This document shows positions 24,089 to 32,088 of a stretch of DNA of 64,000 bases, in pieces. Position 1 is the first letter of the stretch. Each line of letters starts with the position of its first letter. The stretch is from RGIG529 sp050950425. Its GTDB lineage: Bacteria > Bacillota > Clostridia > Oscillospirales > Oscillospiraceae. The notes beneath the pieces were generated by a model. The model did not search any database. It was not told the origin of the DNA and worked only from the letters and a program-made list of their open reading frames with translations. The stretch is taken from the NCBI GenBank assembly GCA_050950425.1, contig JBMNHO010000001.1, forward strand, positions 348,216 through 412,215. Reading direction: 5' to 3'. The position numbers and the translations under genes are program-made.

Positions 24089-25843
24089 ATGAGTAAGCGT
24101 TCTCCACGGCTACAGTTTACCAACGAGGAACGAGTGACACCGGAGCTTAAAAAAGTCATTCGGAAAGCAGATAAAGCATCGGACAAACTGGATAAAGCCG
24201 AGGCTAAAATCCCGAAGAAAACCATAAAACGCAAGGAGCGTGTTATAGATACTGAAGGCAAGGTCACGACACGGCTTCACTTTGAGGAGAAAGAGAAAAA
24301 GAAGCCCGCTTCTATGCTTTCACATTCGATAGCAATCGCACCTATCAATACTGCGATGGGAACTGCTCACCGAAAAATAAGGGAGTCCGAGGAAGACAAT
24401 GTGGGCGTGGAAAGTGCCCACAAAATCGAAGAATTTGCCGAGGGCGGTGTGCGGACACTTGATTCCGCACATCGCTCCTACAAGCTCAAGTCCTACCGTG
24501 ACGCTGCCCGTGCCGAGGCAAAGGCGGATAAAGCCAATATCAAGGCACTCAACAAGCAAGCCCAAAATAAGAACCCGCAGTTCTCCAGCAATCCCTATTC
24601 CAGATGGCAACAGAAACGAGCCATCAAAAGCGAATATATGGCAGCCAAAGTTGGTAATGGTGGAAAAACGACGGCAAAAGCGGCTAAGAACACAGCAAAA
24701 GCGGCTAATAAAACTGCTGATGGCACAAAAAAGACGGCTCAGTTTATTACAAAGAACCGAAAAGTTATTTTAATTGTCCTGGGTATCTTCCTTGCCGTGG
24801 TGATCTTACTCAGCGTGGTTTCCTCTTGCTCCGTCATGATGCAGAGCGTTGTTTCCGCTATCGGAGGTTCGTCCTATGCTGTTGAAGACAGCGATATGCA
24901 GGCTGCAGAAGCTCAGTATTGTGCCTTAGAAGCAGAGCTGCAGAATTACCTGGACACCTATGAAAGCACACACGACTACGACGAATACCACTACAATCTG
25001 GACGATATCGAGCATGACCCCTATGTGCTGATTTCAGCAATATCCGCTCTGCACGACGGTGAATGGACGATTGGCGAGGTCGGTGGAACGATTCAAATGC
25101 TGTTTGACAAACAGTATATTCTTACCGAGACCGTCACCACCGAGACGAGGTATCGAACAGAAACGAGAACGGGAACCACCACTTATACCGACCCCGACAC
25201 AGGCGAAACGGTGACGGAGGAATACGAGTACGAGGTTCAAGTGCCATACACCTATTATATCTGCACGGTAGAGCTTGAAAACTTCAATCTCTCTCATGTG
25301 CCTGTGTATATTATGAGTGAAGACCAGCTCTCCATGTACGCAACCTATATGAGTTCTCTTGGTAATCGCCCAGACCTGTTCCCAAGCTCCGAGTATGTCA
25401 ACCGCTATTACTACACCGAATATCCCGATTATAAAATCACTGCTGAAGCCCTTTCTGACCCTCAGTTTGCTGCTATGATGACCGAAGCGAAAAAATACCT
25501 TGGTTTTCCCTATGTGTGGGGTGGTTCTTCACCGGCAACATCCTTTGATTGTTCGGGCTTTGTATCCTATGTGCTCAACAACTGCGGTGTCGGCTGGAAT
25601 GTCGGCAGGCTTGGTGCGTCCGGACTTCTGAATATCTGCACGAGAGTATCTTCATCTAATGTCCGTCCCGGTGACCTTGTGTTCTTTGAGGGCACTTATG
25701 ATACCACGGGAGCCTCCCATGTTGGTATCTATGTTGGCAACAATATGATGATTCACTGCGGAGACCCTATCCAATATGCAGACCTTAATTCAAGCTATTG
25801 GCAGGGACACTTTTTAGCGTATGGGCGTGTACCAAGCCCTTAA
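24089..25843 (+). CDS. CD1108-type conjugation protein with NlpC/P60 hydrolase domain
   Basis: This 584-residue protein probably opens the cell wall for the conjugation channel. The first ~220 residues are very basic and alanine/lysine-rich (repeats of AKxAKxTAKAA). One transmembrane helix lies at about 228-252 (VILIVLGIFLAVVILLSVVS). The outer part has a lysozyme-like-looking middle and, from ~465, an NlpC/P60 domain: KYLGFPYVWGGSSPATSFDC with nucleophile Cys near 488, RPGDLVFF, then SHVGIYVGNNMMIHCG with the catalytic His near 543. In many relatives a lysozyme domain precedes it; I cannot confirm one here. GGAGGTGAT precedes the ATG. Confidence 0.88.
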   Translation: MSKRSPRLQFTNEERVTPELKKVIRKADKASDKLDKAEAKIPKKTIKRKERVIDTEGKVTTRLHFEEKEKKKPASMLSHSIAIAPINTAMGTAHRKIRESEEDNVGVESAHKIEEFAEGGVRTLDSAHRSYKLKSYRDAARAEAKADKANIKALNKQAQNKNPQFSSNPYSRWQQKRAIKSEYMAAKVGNGGKTTAKAAKNTAKAANKTADGTKKTAQFITKNRKVILIVLGIFLAVVILLSVVSSCSVMMQSVVSAIGGSSYAVEDSDMQAAEAQYCALEAELQNYLDTYESTHDYDEYHYNLDDIEHDPYVLISAISALHDGEWTIGEVGGTIQMLFDKQYILTETVTTETRYRTETRTGTTTYTDPDTGETVTEEYEYEVQVPYTYYICTVELENFNLSHVPVYIMSEDQLSMYATYMSSLGNRPDLFPSSEYVNRYYYTEYPDYKITAEALSDPQFAAMMTEAKKYLGFPYVWGGSSPATSFDCSGFVSYVLNNCGVGWNVGRLGASGLLNICTRVSSSNVRPGDLVFFEGTYDTTGASHVGIYVGNNMMIHCGDPIQYADLNSSYWQGHFLAYGRVPSP

Positions 25844-25853
25844 AGGAGGATTT

Positions 25854-26114
25854 ATGAACCCCAAAGTAGTCAAGCTGCGAGAGGAACGAGAGAAGAATAC
25901 GACAAAAATCACCTCTCTGCAGGCACGAAACAAAAAAATTGATGCGGATATTATCTCCATCGAAAACACGGACATCATCGGCATGGTGCGTGAGTACGGC
26001 CTGTCTCCCGATATGCTCTTTGAGCTGATTAAGCGGACTAAGAAAGCCCCTGCATCAATTCAGATTCCCGAAATCCACAATAACGAAACGGAGGAAAAGA
26101 ACAACAATGAATAA
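25854..26114 (+). CDS. DUF4315-like small coiled-coil protein
   Basis: This 86-residue, highly charged helical protein (VVKLREEREKNTTKITSLQA, KKIDADIISIENTDIIGMV) fits the DUF4315 family found after the CD1108-type gene in these elements. The C terminus is acidic and asparagine-rich. ATG 25854 follows AAAGGAGG and lies 10 bases after the upstream stop, while the 3' end overlaps the next gene by 8 bases. Its role is unknown; a structural or scaffolding part in conjugation is inferred from the operon. Confidence 0.75.
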   Translation: MNPKVVKLREEREKNTTKITSLQARNKKIDADIISIENTDIIGMVREYGLSPDMLFELIKRTKKAPASIQIPEIHNNETEEKNNNE

Positions 26115-27201
26115 ATTCAAAAGAGTTTTCTGCTTGATGCTCGTCGTGCTTTGCATGGCGAGCTTTTCTGTTACAGCTTTTGCGTCAGGTGGTGATGAAT
26201 TACCGCCCACAGCCAAGGATGTGGAGGAAGTTCCTTACTCCTATGTTATCAATGATGATGGAAGCGTGGTAATCACCTTGAACGATACTGTCACCGAGGA
26301 AATCAAAACCATCGGTACGGTAGTAACAAACGGAGGTCGCTTGAACCTGCGTACAGGTGCAGGCATGAGTTATGAGGTTATTGACCAGCTTCGCTGTGGA
26401 GAGGAGGTCATTGTTATCGGTTCTGAGGGTGATTGGTATAAGGTAATTGTTCCCGAAAAAACCGGATTCGTTCACAGCGGCTATTTGGAGTTGCTTGAAA
26501 CGGCACAGCAGAACAGTAATATCGACTCTGCGCTGCTTTCCATGATAATGCAGTTTATGTCGGATAATGCCGGTGGTAATAGCAAAACAGACAACTCCTT
26601 TACCCCGAATGGCAATATGACCTTGATAGATGACTTCTTCCAGATGGAAGCAGAGGCAACCGAAAACAGCCCTCAGCGTGATAAACAGTTTATCACCTTG
26701 GAATCTAAAAACGGAAATATCTTCTATCTCGTAATCGACCGCAATGGCAACGACGAAAATGTGTACTTCATGAACCTCGTGGACGAAGCAGACCTTATGG
26801 CTTTGATTGAAGATGCTGAGGGCGGCACAAAAGCTCCTGCCTGCTCTTGCACCGAAAAATGTGTCGTTGGAGCCATCAAGACCGATTGCGAAATCTGCCG
26901 TACAAACATGAGCGAGTGTGCCGGTAAAGAACCTGTTGTTGAACCTGAACCCACAGAACCCGTCGATGAGCCTGCAGAGGAAGAACCTACAGCAAACTTC
27001 TTGCCCGTCATTATTCTTCTGATTGCCGGTGCGGGTGGTGGAGCTTTCTACTGGTTCAAAATCAGAAAACCGAAGCCTAAGACTTCTGGTGACAGTGACC
27101 TTGACGACTACGACTATGGACAAGATGATGAGGGCTACGACGATGAGACCGAAATCGATGATGCCGATGTGATGTCAGAAAATGAAGAGGATAAAGGATA
27201 A
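26107..27201 (+). CDS. DUF4366/CD1107-type surface protein with SH3 domain
   Basis: This 364-residue protein has a signal peptide (NKFKRVFCLMLVVLCMASFS to TAFASG, cleavage near 27), a bacterial SH3 domain at ~72-130 (GRLNLRTGAGMSYEVIDQL, WYKVIVPEKTGFVHSGYLEL), and a DUF4366-like domain with FITLESKNGNIFYLVIDRNG and VYFMNLVDEADLMALIEDAE. A cysteine-containing linker precedes a proline/glutamate-rich wall-spanning segment. One transmembrane helix lies near 297-317 (FLPVIILLIAGAGGGAFYW), ahead of a very acidic cytoplasmic tail. It probably acts with the NlpC/P60 hydrolase at the donor surface. It overlaps genes on both sides. Confidence 0.85.
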   Translation: MNKFKRVFCLMLVVLCMASFSVTAFASGGDELPPTAKDVEEVPYSYVINDDGSVVITLNDTVTEEIKTIGTVVTNGGRLNLRTGAGMSYEVIDQLRCGEEVIVIGSEGDWYKVIVPEKTGFVHSGYLELLETAQQNSNIDSALLSMIMQFMSDNAGGNSKTDNSFTPNGNMTLIDDFFQMEAEATENSPQRDKQFITLESKNGNIFYLVIDRNGNDENVYFMNLVDEADLMALIEDAEGGTKAPACSCTEKCVVGAIKTDCEICRTNMSECAGKEPVVEPEPTEPVDEPAEEEPTANFLPVIILLIAGAGGGAFYWFKIRKPKPKTSGDSDLDDYDYGQDDEGYDDETEIDDADVMSENEEDKG

Positions 27202-27380
27202 TGCGATTCTTCGACAGTTGTGCAGGCAGAGTATCATTGGCTGATGTTGCTGAAGACATTGCTGCCGACCTTGCCTTTGAAAAGTATTTGAAACGACTCC
27301 ACGAACAGCGTGAGAGGGAAAAAGCCTATAAAGCAGATAAGGAGAAAGATGCCTATGACAAAACGACTTGTGATTGCTGA
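27201..27380 (+). CDS. Small basic protein between DUF4366 and topoisomerase genes
   Basis: A 59-residue frame starts with ATG 27201 in a TAATG overlap with the upstream stop and ends at TGA 27378-27380, inside the topoisomerase gene. The product opens MRFFDSCAGRVSLADVAEDI and continues with a strongly charged helix (FEKYLKRLHEQREREKAYKA). AAAGG at 27193-27197 is a weak ribosome site and coupling to the upstream stop is likely. Similar short frames occur at this position in related elements as far as I recall; function unknown. Confidence 0.55.
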   Translation: MRFFDSCAGRVSLADVAEDIAADLAFEKYLKRLHEQREREKAYKADKEKDAYDKTTCDC

Positions 27381-29397
27381 AAAGCCCTCCGTGGGTATGT
27401 CCATCGCCGCCGTCCTCGGCGTGAAGGACCGTAAGGACGGCTATATGGAGGGGCGTGACTACATCGTATCTTGGGGCTTCGGTCACTTGGCGGAACTTGC
27501 CAATGCCGATACCTACGATGAGAAGTATGCTAAATGGAACTACAACGACCTTCCCATTATTCCCGCCAACTGGAAGTACAAAATCCCTCGTGATAAGTAC
27601 AGCCAGTTTTCGGTGCTAAAAAATCTGATGAACCGTGAGGATGTGTCCGATGTTATCAACGCCTGCGATGCCGGTCGTGAAGGTGAGCTGATTTTTCGCA
27701 ACATCTACAAGATGACCGGATGCAAAAAGCCCGTCTGCCGCCTTTGGATTTCCTCTATGGAAGACGCTGCTATTGAGCAGGGTTTCCGTGAGTTGAAAGA
27801 CGGAAAAGAATATGACAATCTCTTTGCGGCTGCACGATGCCGTGAGTGGGCGGATTGGCTCGTTGGCATCAATGCCAGTCGTCTCTTCTCGGTACTGTAT
27901 CATCGTACCTTGAATGTCGGTCGTGTGGTTTCTCCGACCTTGGCTCTGCTCGTTCAGCGTGAAGCTCAGATCGATGCCTTTAGACCTGAACCCTTTTATA
28001 CCGCCGAGTTGAATTTCGGTTCTTTTACGGCGACAAGTGAGAAGTTCGGGAGAGAAGAATCCGCCGTAGAGGTTGCCAACACAAGCAAAACGGCGGTCGT
28101 AACATCGTTTGAGTGTAAAGATAAGAGTGAAAAAGCTCCCGCTCTTTACGATTTGACCACTCTCCAGCGTGAAGCAAACCGACAGTTCGGCTACACCGCA
28201 CAGCAGACACTAGATTATGTTCAAAGCCTTTATGAAAAGAAACTCTGCACCTATCCTCGTACCGACAGCCGATACCTTACCGATGATATGGCGAGTGGAG
28301 TGAAAGCTATGGTTTTCTGTTCTGTCGGTATTGTGGATTGCGAATATCCAGTCGTTGTTAATACAACACAGGTATGCAATAGCAAGAAGGTATCTGACCA
28401 CCATGCCATTATTCCCACGATGATTGCCGGTGAGACGGATTTGAACACGCTCCCCGCTGGTGAGCGTGAAGTCCTTGTGATGATTGCAAAACAGGTGCTC
28501 CGTGCTGTCAGCGAAGCATATAAGTTTCGAGAAACAATCGCTGAAATCACTTGCGGAGATGCGGTCTTCATCGCCAAGGGCAAGAATATCACCGAAGTGG
28601 GCTGGAAAATCTACAACGAAAAGGAGCAAAGCGACAAGATTCTGCCCGAACTTGCCCAGGGAGTCGAGTTGAATGTGGTATGCACCGAAATCAAGGAAGG
28701 AACGACCAAACCGCCAGCACACTTCACCGAAGATTCCTTGCTCTCTGCTATGGAATTGGCAGGGGCAAAGGAAATGCCCGACGATGCCGAGCGTAAGGGC
28801 TTGGGTACGCCTGCTACTCGTGCCGGTATCATCGAAAAGCTGATTGCCACCGGCTTTGTAGAGCGCAATAAAGCAAAAAAAGCGGTAAACCTTATACCGG
28901 CAAGCATGGGCGTGTCTTTGATTACCGTTCTTCCCGAACAGCTTCAATCTCCCTTGCTCACCGCTGAGTGGGAAAACAAGCTCAAAATGGTGCAACACGG
29001 CGAACTGGATGCTGATGTGTTTATGGCAGAAATCAGCCTTATGGTGAATGACCTTGTTAAAACCTACTCAGTTATTAAGGGAGCAGAAGTTTTATTCCCG
29101 TCCGGTCGTGATGTGGTTGGTAAGTGCCCTCGTTGTGGTGGTGATGTGACAGAAAGCAAAAAGGGCTTTTTCTGTGAGGGCAGCGATTGCCGCTTTGGTT
29201 TGTGGCGTGACAACAAATTCCTCACCAGCAAGAAAATATCGCTGACTAAAAAGATGGCGACAACTCTGCTCAAAGATGGTCGTATGCCCATAAAGGGTAT
29301 CTTCTCCGAGAAAACCGGAAAGTCCTATGATGCAACGCTCGTTTTGAGCGATGACGGAGCTAAGAGCATTTACAGTTTGGAATTTGGAAAGAATTAA
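27355..29397 (+). CDS. topB: DNA topoisomerase III (TopB), element-encoded
   Basis: This 680-residue type IA topoisomerase starts with the Toprim domain (RLVIAEKPSVGMSIAAVLG; acidic NACDAGREGEL near 100). The catalytic tyrosine is in LCTYPRTDSRYL near residue 300. The core continues with VSDHHAIIPT and LGTPATRAGIIEKLIATGFV. A C-terminal zinc ribbon follows (GKCPRCGGDVTESKKGFFCE with a later C). The enzyme relaxes or decatenates single strands during transfer or replication of the element. ATG 27355 has AAGGAG 10 bases upstream; the ATG at 27349 is too close to it. A hairpin follows the stop. Confidence 0.95.
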   Translation: MTKRLVIAEKPSVGMSIAAVLGVKDRKDGYMEGRDYIVSWGFGHLAELANADTYDEKYAKWNYNDLPIIPANWKYKIPRDKYSQFSVLKNLMNREDVSDVINACDAGREGELIFRNIYKMTGCKKPVCRLWISSMEDAAIEQGFRELKDGKEYDNLFAAARCREWADWLVGINASRLFSVLYHRTLNVGRVVSPTLALLVQREAQIDAFRPEPFYTAELNFGSFTATSEKFGREESAVEVANTSKTAVVTSFECKDKSEKAPALYDLTTLQREANRQFGYTAQQTLDYVQSLYEKKLCTYPRTDSRYLTDDMASGVKAMVFCSVGIVDCEYPVVVNTTQVCNSKKVSDHHAIIPTMIAGETDLNTLPAGEREVLVMIAKQVLRAVSEAYKFRETIAEITCGDAVFIAKGKNITEVGWKIYNEKEQSDKILPELAQGVELNVVCTEIKEGTTKPPAHFTEDSLLSAMELAGAKEMPDDAERKGLGTPATRAGIIEKLIATGFVERNKAKKAVNLIPASMGVSLITVLPEQLQSPLLTAEWENKLKMVQHGELDADVFMAEISLMVNDLVKTYSVIKGAEVLFPSGRDVVGKCPRCGGDVTESKKGFFCEGSDCRFGLWRDNKFLTSKKISLTKKMATTLLKDGRMPIKGIFSEKTGKSYDATLVLSDDGAKSIYSLEFGKN

Positions 29398-29404
29398 ATA
29401 AAAC

Positions 29405-29437
29405 GCCGACCTGTGGGGGAATCCCTCATGGGTCGGC
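29405..29437. other. Intergenic hairpin after topoisomerase gene
   Basis: GCCGACC (29405-29411) pairs with GGTCGGC (29431-29437), with inner GGGGA/TCCC pairing. There is no T run, so it is more likely an RNA processing or attenuation hairpin than a terminator. Confidence 0.5.
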
Positions 29438-29501
29438 AGATTTACATAGCAGTCTTAGATTTAGGTTTAAGGCCGCTTATTTTTTTGAAGGGAGTTATTC
29501 T

Positions 29502-31814
29502 ATGGCTGAGAATGAAAAACAGACCAACAAAGAAAGACTCAAAGATATTACCGACAGCATAGAAAAAGGGATTGAGCAACTTTTTCAGTCGGACAAGTAC
29601 GCTGAGTATCTGCGAACGATGAGCCGCTTTCATCGCTACAGTATGAACAACACCATGCTCATCTATATGCAGAAGCCCGATGCAACTTTGGTAGCAGGTT
29701 TCAACAAGTGGAGAGACCAATTTGAACGAAATGTCATGAAGGGCGAACGAGGTATCAAGATTATCGCTCCCACGCCTTTTAAGAAGAAAATCGAACAGGA
29801 GAAGCTTGACCCTGACACTAAGATGCCGATGATGGATGCAAGCGGTAAGGTTATCACTGAGGAAAAAGAAATTAAAATTCCCATGTTCAAACCTGTGACC
29901 GTCTTCGATGTATCACAGACAAATGGAAAGCCTTTACCTCAGCTTGCGACTGACCTCTCCGGTAATGTGCAAAATTACGAGGTCTTTATGGAAGCACTAC
30001 GCCGTGCTTCTCCTGTTCCCATCGACATCAAGCCAATCCGTGACGGGGCTGACGGGTTCTTCTCTCTGGACAGTCAGAGCATTACCATCCGTGAGGGTAT
30101 GAGCGAAATCCAGACGGTATCTGCCGTGGTTCACGAGATTGCTCACTCCAAGCTGCACAACAGCAAGAAAATCGAAGAACCCAAGGGTGCTGAAAAGTAT
30201 CAAGAGGTCGAAATCCTCGATGTGCCCGCTCTGTTCTCCAACGGTCGTGTCACCGCAGCAGATATTCCCGATGGAATGTATTGCTATGACCTGCGTGGCT
30301 CTGACGATGACCCCGGACAGCCTGTTACGGTCGAAAACCATGTATCCGTCAATCACGCCGGTTCGATTATCACTGCTAAGCCCCTTAACCTTGGTGAAGA
30401 TGGTCGCTTGTCTTTAACCGAAGACGAGGGTTTGAACTTTGTGGGCGGTGAGATTACCGCTTATCATTTCTTCAACGAGCAGCTTAAAGACCGTAACACC
30501 GAGGAGGTTGAAGCCGAAAGTATTTCCTTTGCCGTGTGTGCCTATTACGGAATTGCAACAGACGAGAACAGCTTCGGGTATATCGCAACATGGTCTAAGG
30601 ATAAGGCGCTCAAAGAGCTGCGTGCAAGTCTTGAAACCATCAACAAGACTTCATCCGAGCTGATTGCCGACATTGACCGTCACTACGGCGAGATTATGAA
30701 AGAGCGTGAATCCGAGCTTGCCTTGGCGACCGACGAAAAGCCCCTGGATGAAATGAATATCCTTGAAATGGTAGACCACTTCATGGAGCAAGGCATGACC
30801 GAAGAACAAGCAAGCGACCTTGCTCATTCTGAATGGCAAGCAAGAACGATAAACGATAAGTCTACAATTAGCGAGCCGGTTTACGAAAATGCTGTTTCTG
30901 ACGATGAGAGCGAAGTTGCAATCAATCCGCTTGTTGAAGAAGAACCTCCCTTGCAGGCTCCCGACAATGGCTATGTGCCCGACCCATCCATGTCTATCGA
31001 AGCTATGAACGCCTACGGCTACACTGATTCGGATATGCTTCCCCTTTCCAAAGAGCGTGCATTGGAGCTGTTTGAGCGTGATATTCCCATTTATATGCTT
31101 TATGAGGGCAATACAGAAGCTATGGCTTTTGAAGCCGAGGACATTGTATTGTTCTCCGGTTGCTTTGGTATAACCCGTGAGGACTGGGATGCCCTTAAAA
31201 ACGAAGTGCCACCAATGGATATGGAGCTGATTCGCCGTAAGCGTGAGCAGGCGTTCCTTGAAAGTGCCACCGACACCTATGCCATCTATCAGCTCAAGCA
31301 TGATGATTCTACTGCTGACTTCCGCTTTATGGGTTCTGAATGGCTTGAAAAGAAAGGCATTGAGCCGCAACGTGAGAACTATGAGTTAGTTTACACAGGT
31401 GATTTGAACTATTATACGGGAAGCCAGATGGAGAAGTTGGAGAGTATTTATCAGACATTCAACATTTCCAGACCCGAAGATTTCACCGGGCATAGCCTGT
31501 CCAAGAGCGACATCGTGGCGTTAAAACAAGACCATGTTGTATCATGCCACTATGTTGATAGCATTGGTTACAAGGAGCTGCCGAATTTCCTTAAAATCGA
31601 AAACTATCTGAAAAACGCAGAAATGCAGCTCGAAGATGACTATGGAATGATTGACGGCGTGATTAACAACGGCCCGAAAGAAACCGAAAAAGCTGTCAAT
31701 AAGACGGAGGAAACAAAATCCAATAAACCATCCGTCCTTGCAAAGCTACGCAAGTATCAAGATGAGGACAGACAGCAAACAACAATGCACAGAAGTGCGG
31801 AAAGGGATTTATGA
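29502..31814 (+). CDS. ArdC-like/metallopeptidase polyvalent protein with YodL-type domain
   Basis: This 770-residue protein has an N-terminal ArdC-like single-strand DNA-binding region (LRTMSRFHRYSMNNTMLIYM, MKGERGIKIIAP). A zinc-peptidase motif VVHEIAHSKLH has His211, Glu212 and His215, with likely third ligand in EEVEAESISFAVCAYYG. Between motif and ligand is an inserted LPD28-like domain (DGMYCYDLRGSDDDPGQPVT). A UBA-like NILEMVDHFMEQGMTEEQAS follows near 415, and from ~585 a YodL-like domain (DTYAIYQLKHDDSTADFRFM). ArdC relatives are anti-restriction proteins moved into recipients. The C terminus carries KPSVLAKL (31725-31748), 29 residues from the end. Confidence 0.82.
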   Translation: MAENEKQTNKERLKDITDSIEKGIEQLFQSDKYAEYLRTMSRFHRYSMNNTMLIYMQKPDATLVAGFNKWRDQFERNVMKGERGIKIIAPTPFKKKIEQEKLDPDTKMPMMDASGKVITEEKEIKIPMFKPVTVFDVSQTNGKPLPQLATDLSGNVQNYEVFMEALRRASPVPIDIKPIRDGADGFFSLDSQSITIREGMSEIQTVSAVVHEIAHSKLHNSKKIEEPKGAEKYQEVEILDVPALFSNGRVTAADIPDGMYCYDLRGSDDDPGQPVTVENHVSVNHAGSIITAKPLNLGEDGRLSLTEDEGLNFVGGEITAYHFFNEQLKDRNTEEVEAESISFAVCAYYGIATDENSFGYIATWSKDKALKELRASLETINKTSSELIADIDRHYGEIMKERESELALATDEKPLDEMNILEMVDHFMEQGMTEEQASDLAHSEWQARTINDKSTISEPVYENAVSDDESEVAINPLVEEEPPLQAPDNGYVPDPSMSIEAMNAYGYTDSDMLPLSKERALELFERDIPIYMLYEGNTEAMAFEAEDIVLFSGCFGITREDWDALKNEVPPMDMELIRRKREQAFLESATDTYAIYQLKHDDSTADFRFMGSEWLEKKGIEPQRENYELVYTGDLNYYTGSQMEKLESIYQTFNISRPEDFTGHSLSKSDIVALKQDHVVSCHYVDSIGYKELPNFLKIENYLKNAEMQLEDDYGMIDGVINNGPKETEKAVNKTEETKSNKPSVLAKLRKYQDEDRQQTTMHRSAERDL

Positions 31815-32032
31815 TGAATTTTACTAACGATGAAATGAACCTTATGTGTATCTACGACACAGGGACAAGAATCGGGCTGATTGATGCCATGTCCGAAATG
31901 AAGAAAGAGCTTGCAGAGGAAGAAAACGAACTTCGTGATATGACTGACTCTGCCATTAATAAGCTGAAAGATATGACCGATGAAGAATACGAAGAGATGG
32001 AGTTTTACCCCGATTTTGACGACGAGGAATAA
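31814..32032 (+). CDS. Transposon-transfer assisting protein (TTRAP family)
   Basis: This 72-residue acidic protein (MNFTNDEMNLMCIYDTGTR, then IGLIDAMSEMKKELAEEENE and LKDMTDEEYEEMEFYPDF) matches the TTRAP family, which always sits beside the large methylase-helicase gene in Tn1549-like elements. Its start overlaps the upstream stop; ATG 31811 or ATG 31814 are both possible, and the second gives the usual family N terminus. The family is linked to transfer by context and name, but its biochemical role is unknown. Confidence 0.82.
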   Translation: MNFTNDEMNLMCIYDTGTRIGLIDAMSEMKKELAEEENELRDMTDSAINKLKDMTDEEYEEMEFYPDFDDEE

Positions 32033-32041
32033 CCCCAAAAA

Positions 32042-32061
32042 GCATCCGATTATTCGGGTGC
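32042..32061. other. Short hairpin before the giant polyvalent gene
   Basis: GCATCCGA (32042-32049) pairs with TCGGGTGC (32054-32061), with wobble pairs and a TTAT loop. It lies about 15 bases before the GAAGGAGG site of the next gene. Confidence 0.45.
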
Positions 32062-32088
32062 TCTAATTCTTTTTGAAGGAGGAAACCA

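Noticed and set aside
28210..28998. 262-codon minus-strand frame
   Set aside because: Antisense to topoisomerase III, which has full catalytic motifs; codon structure explains the open frame.
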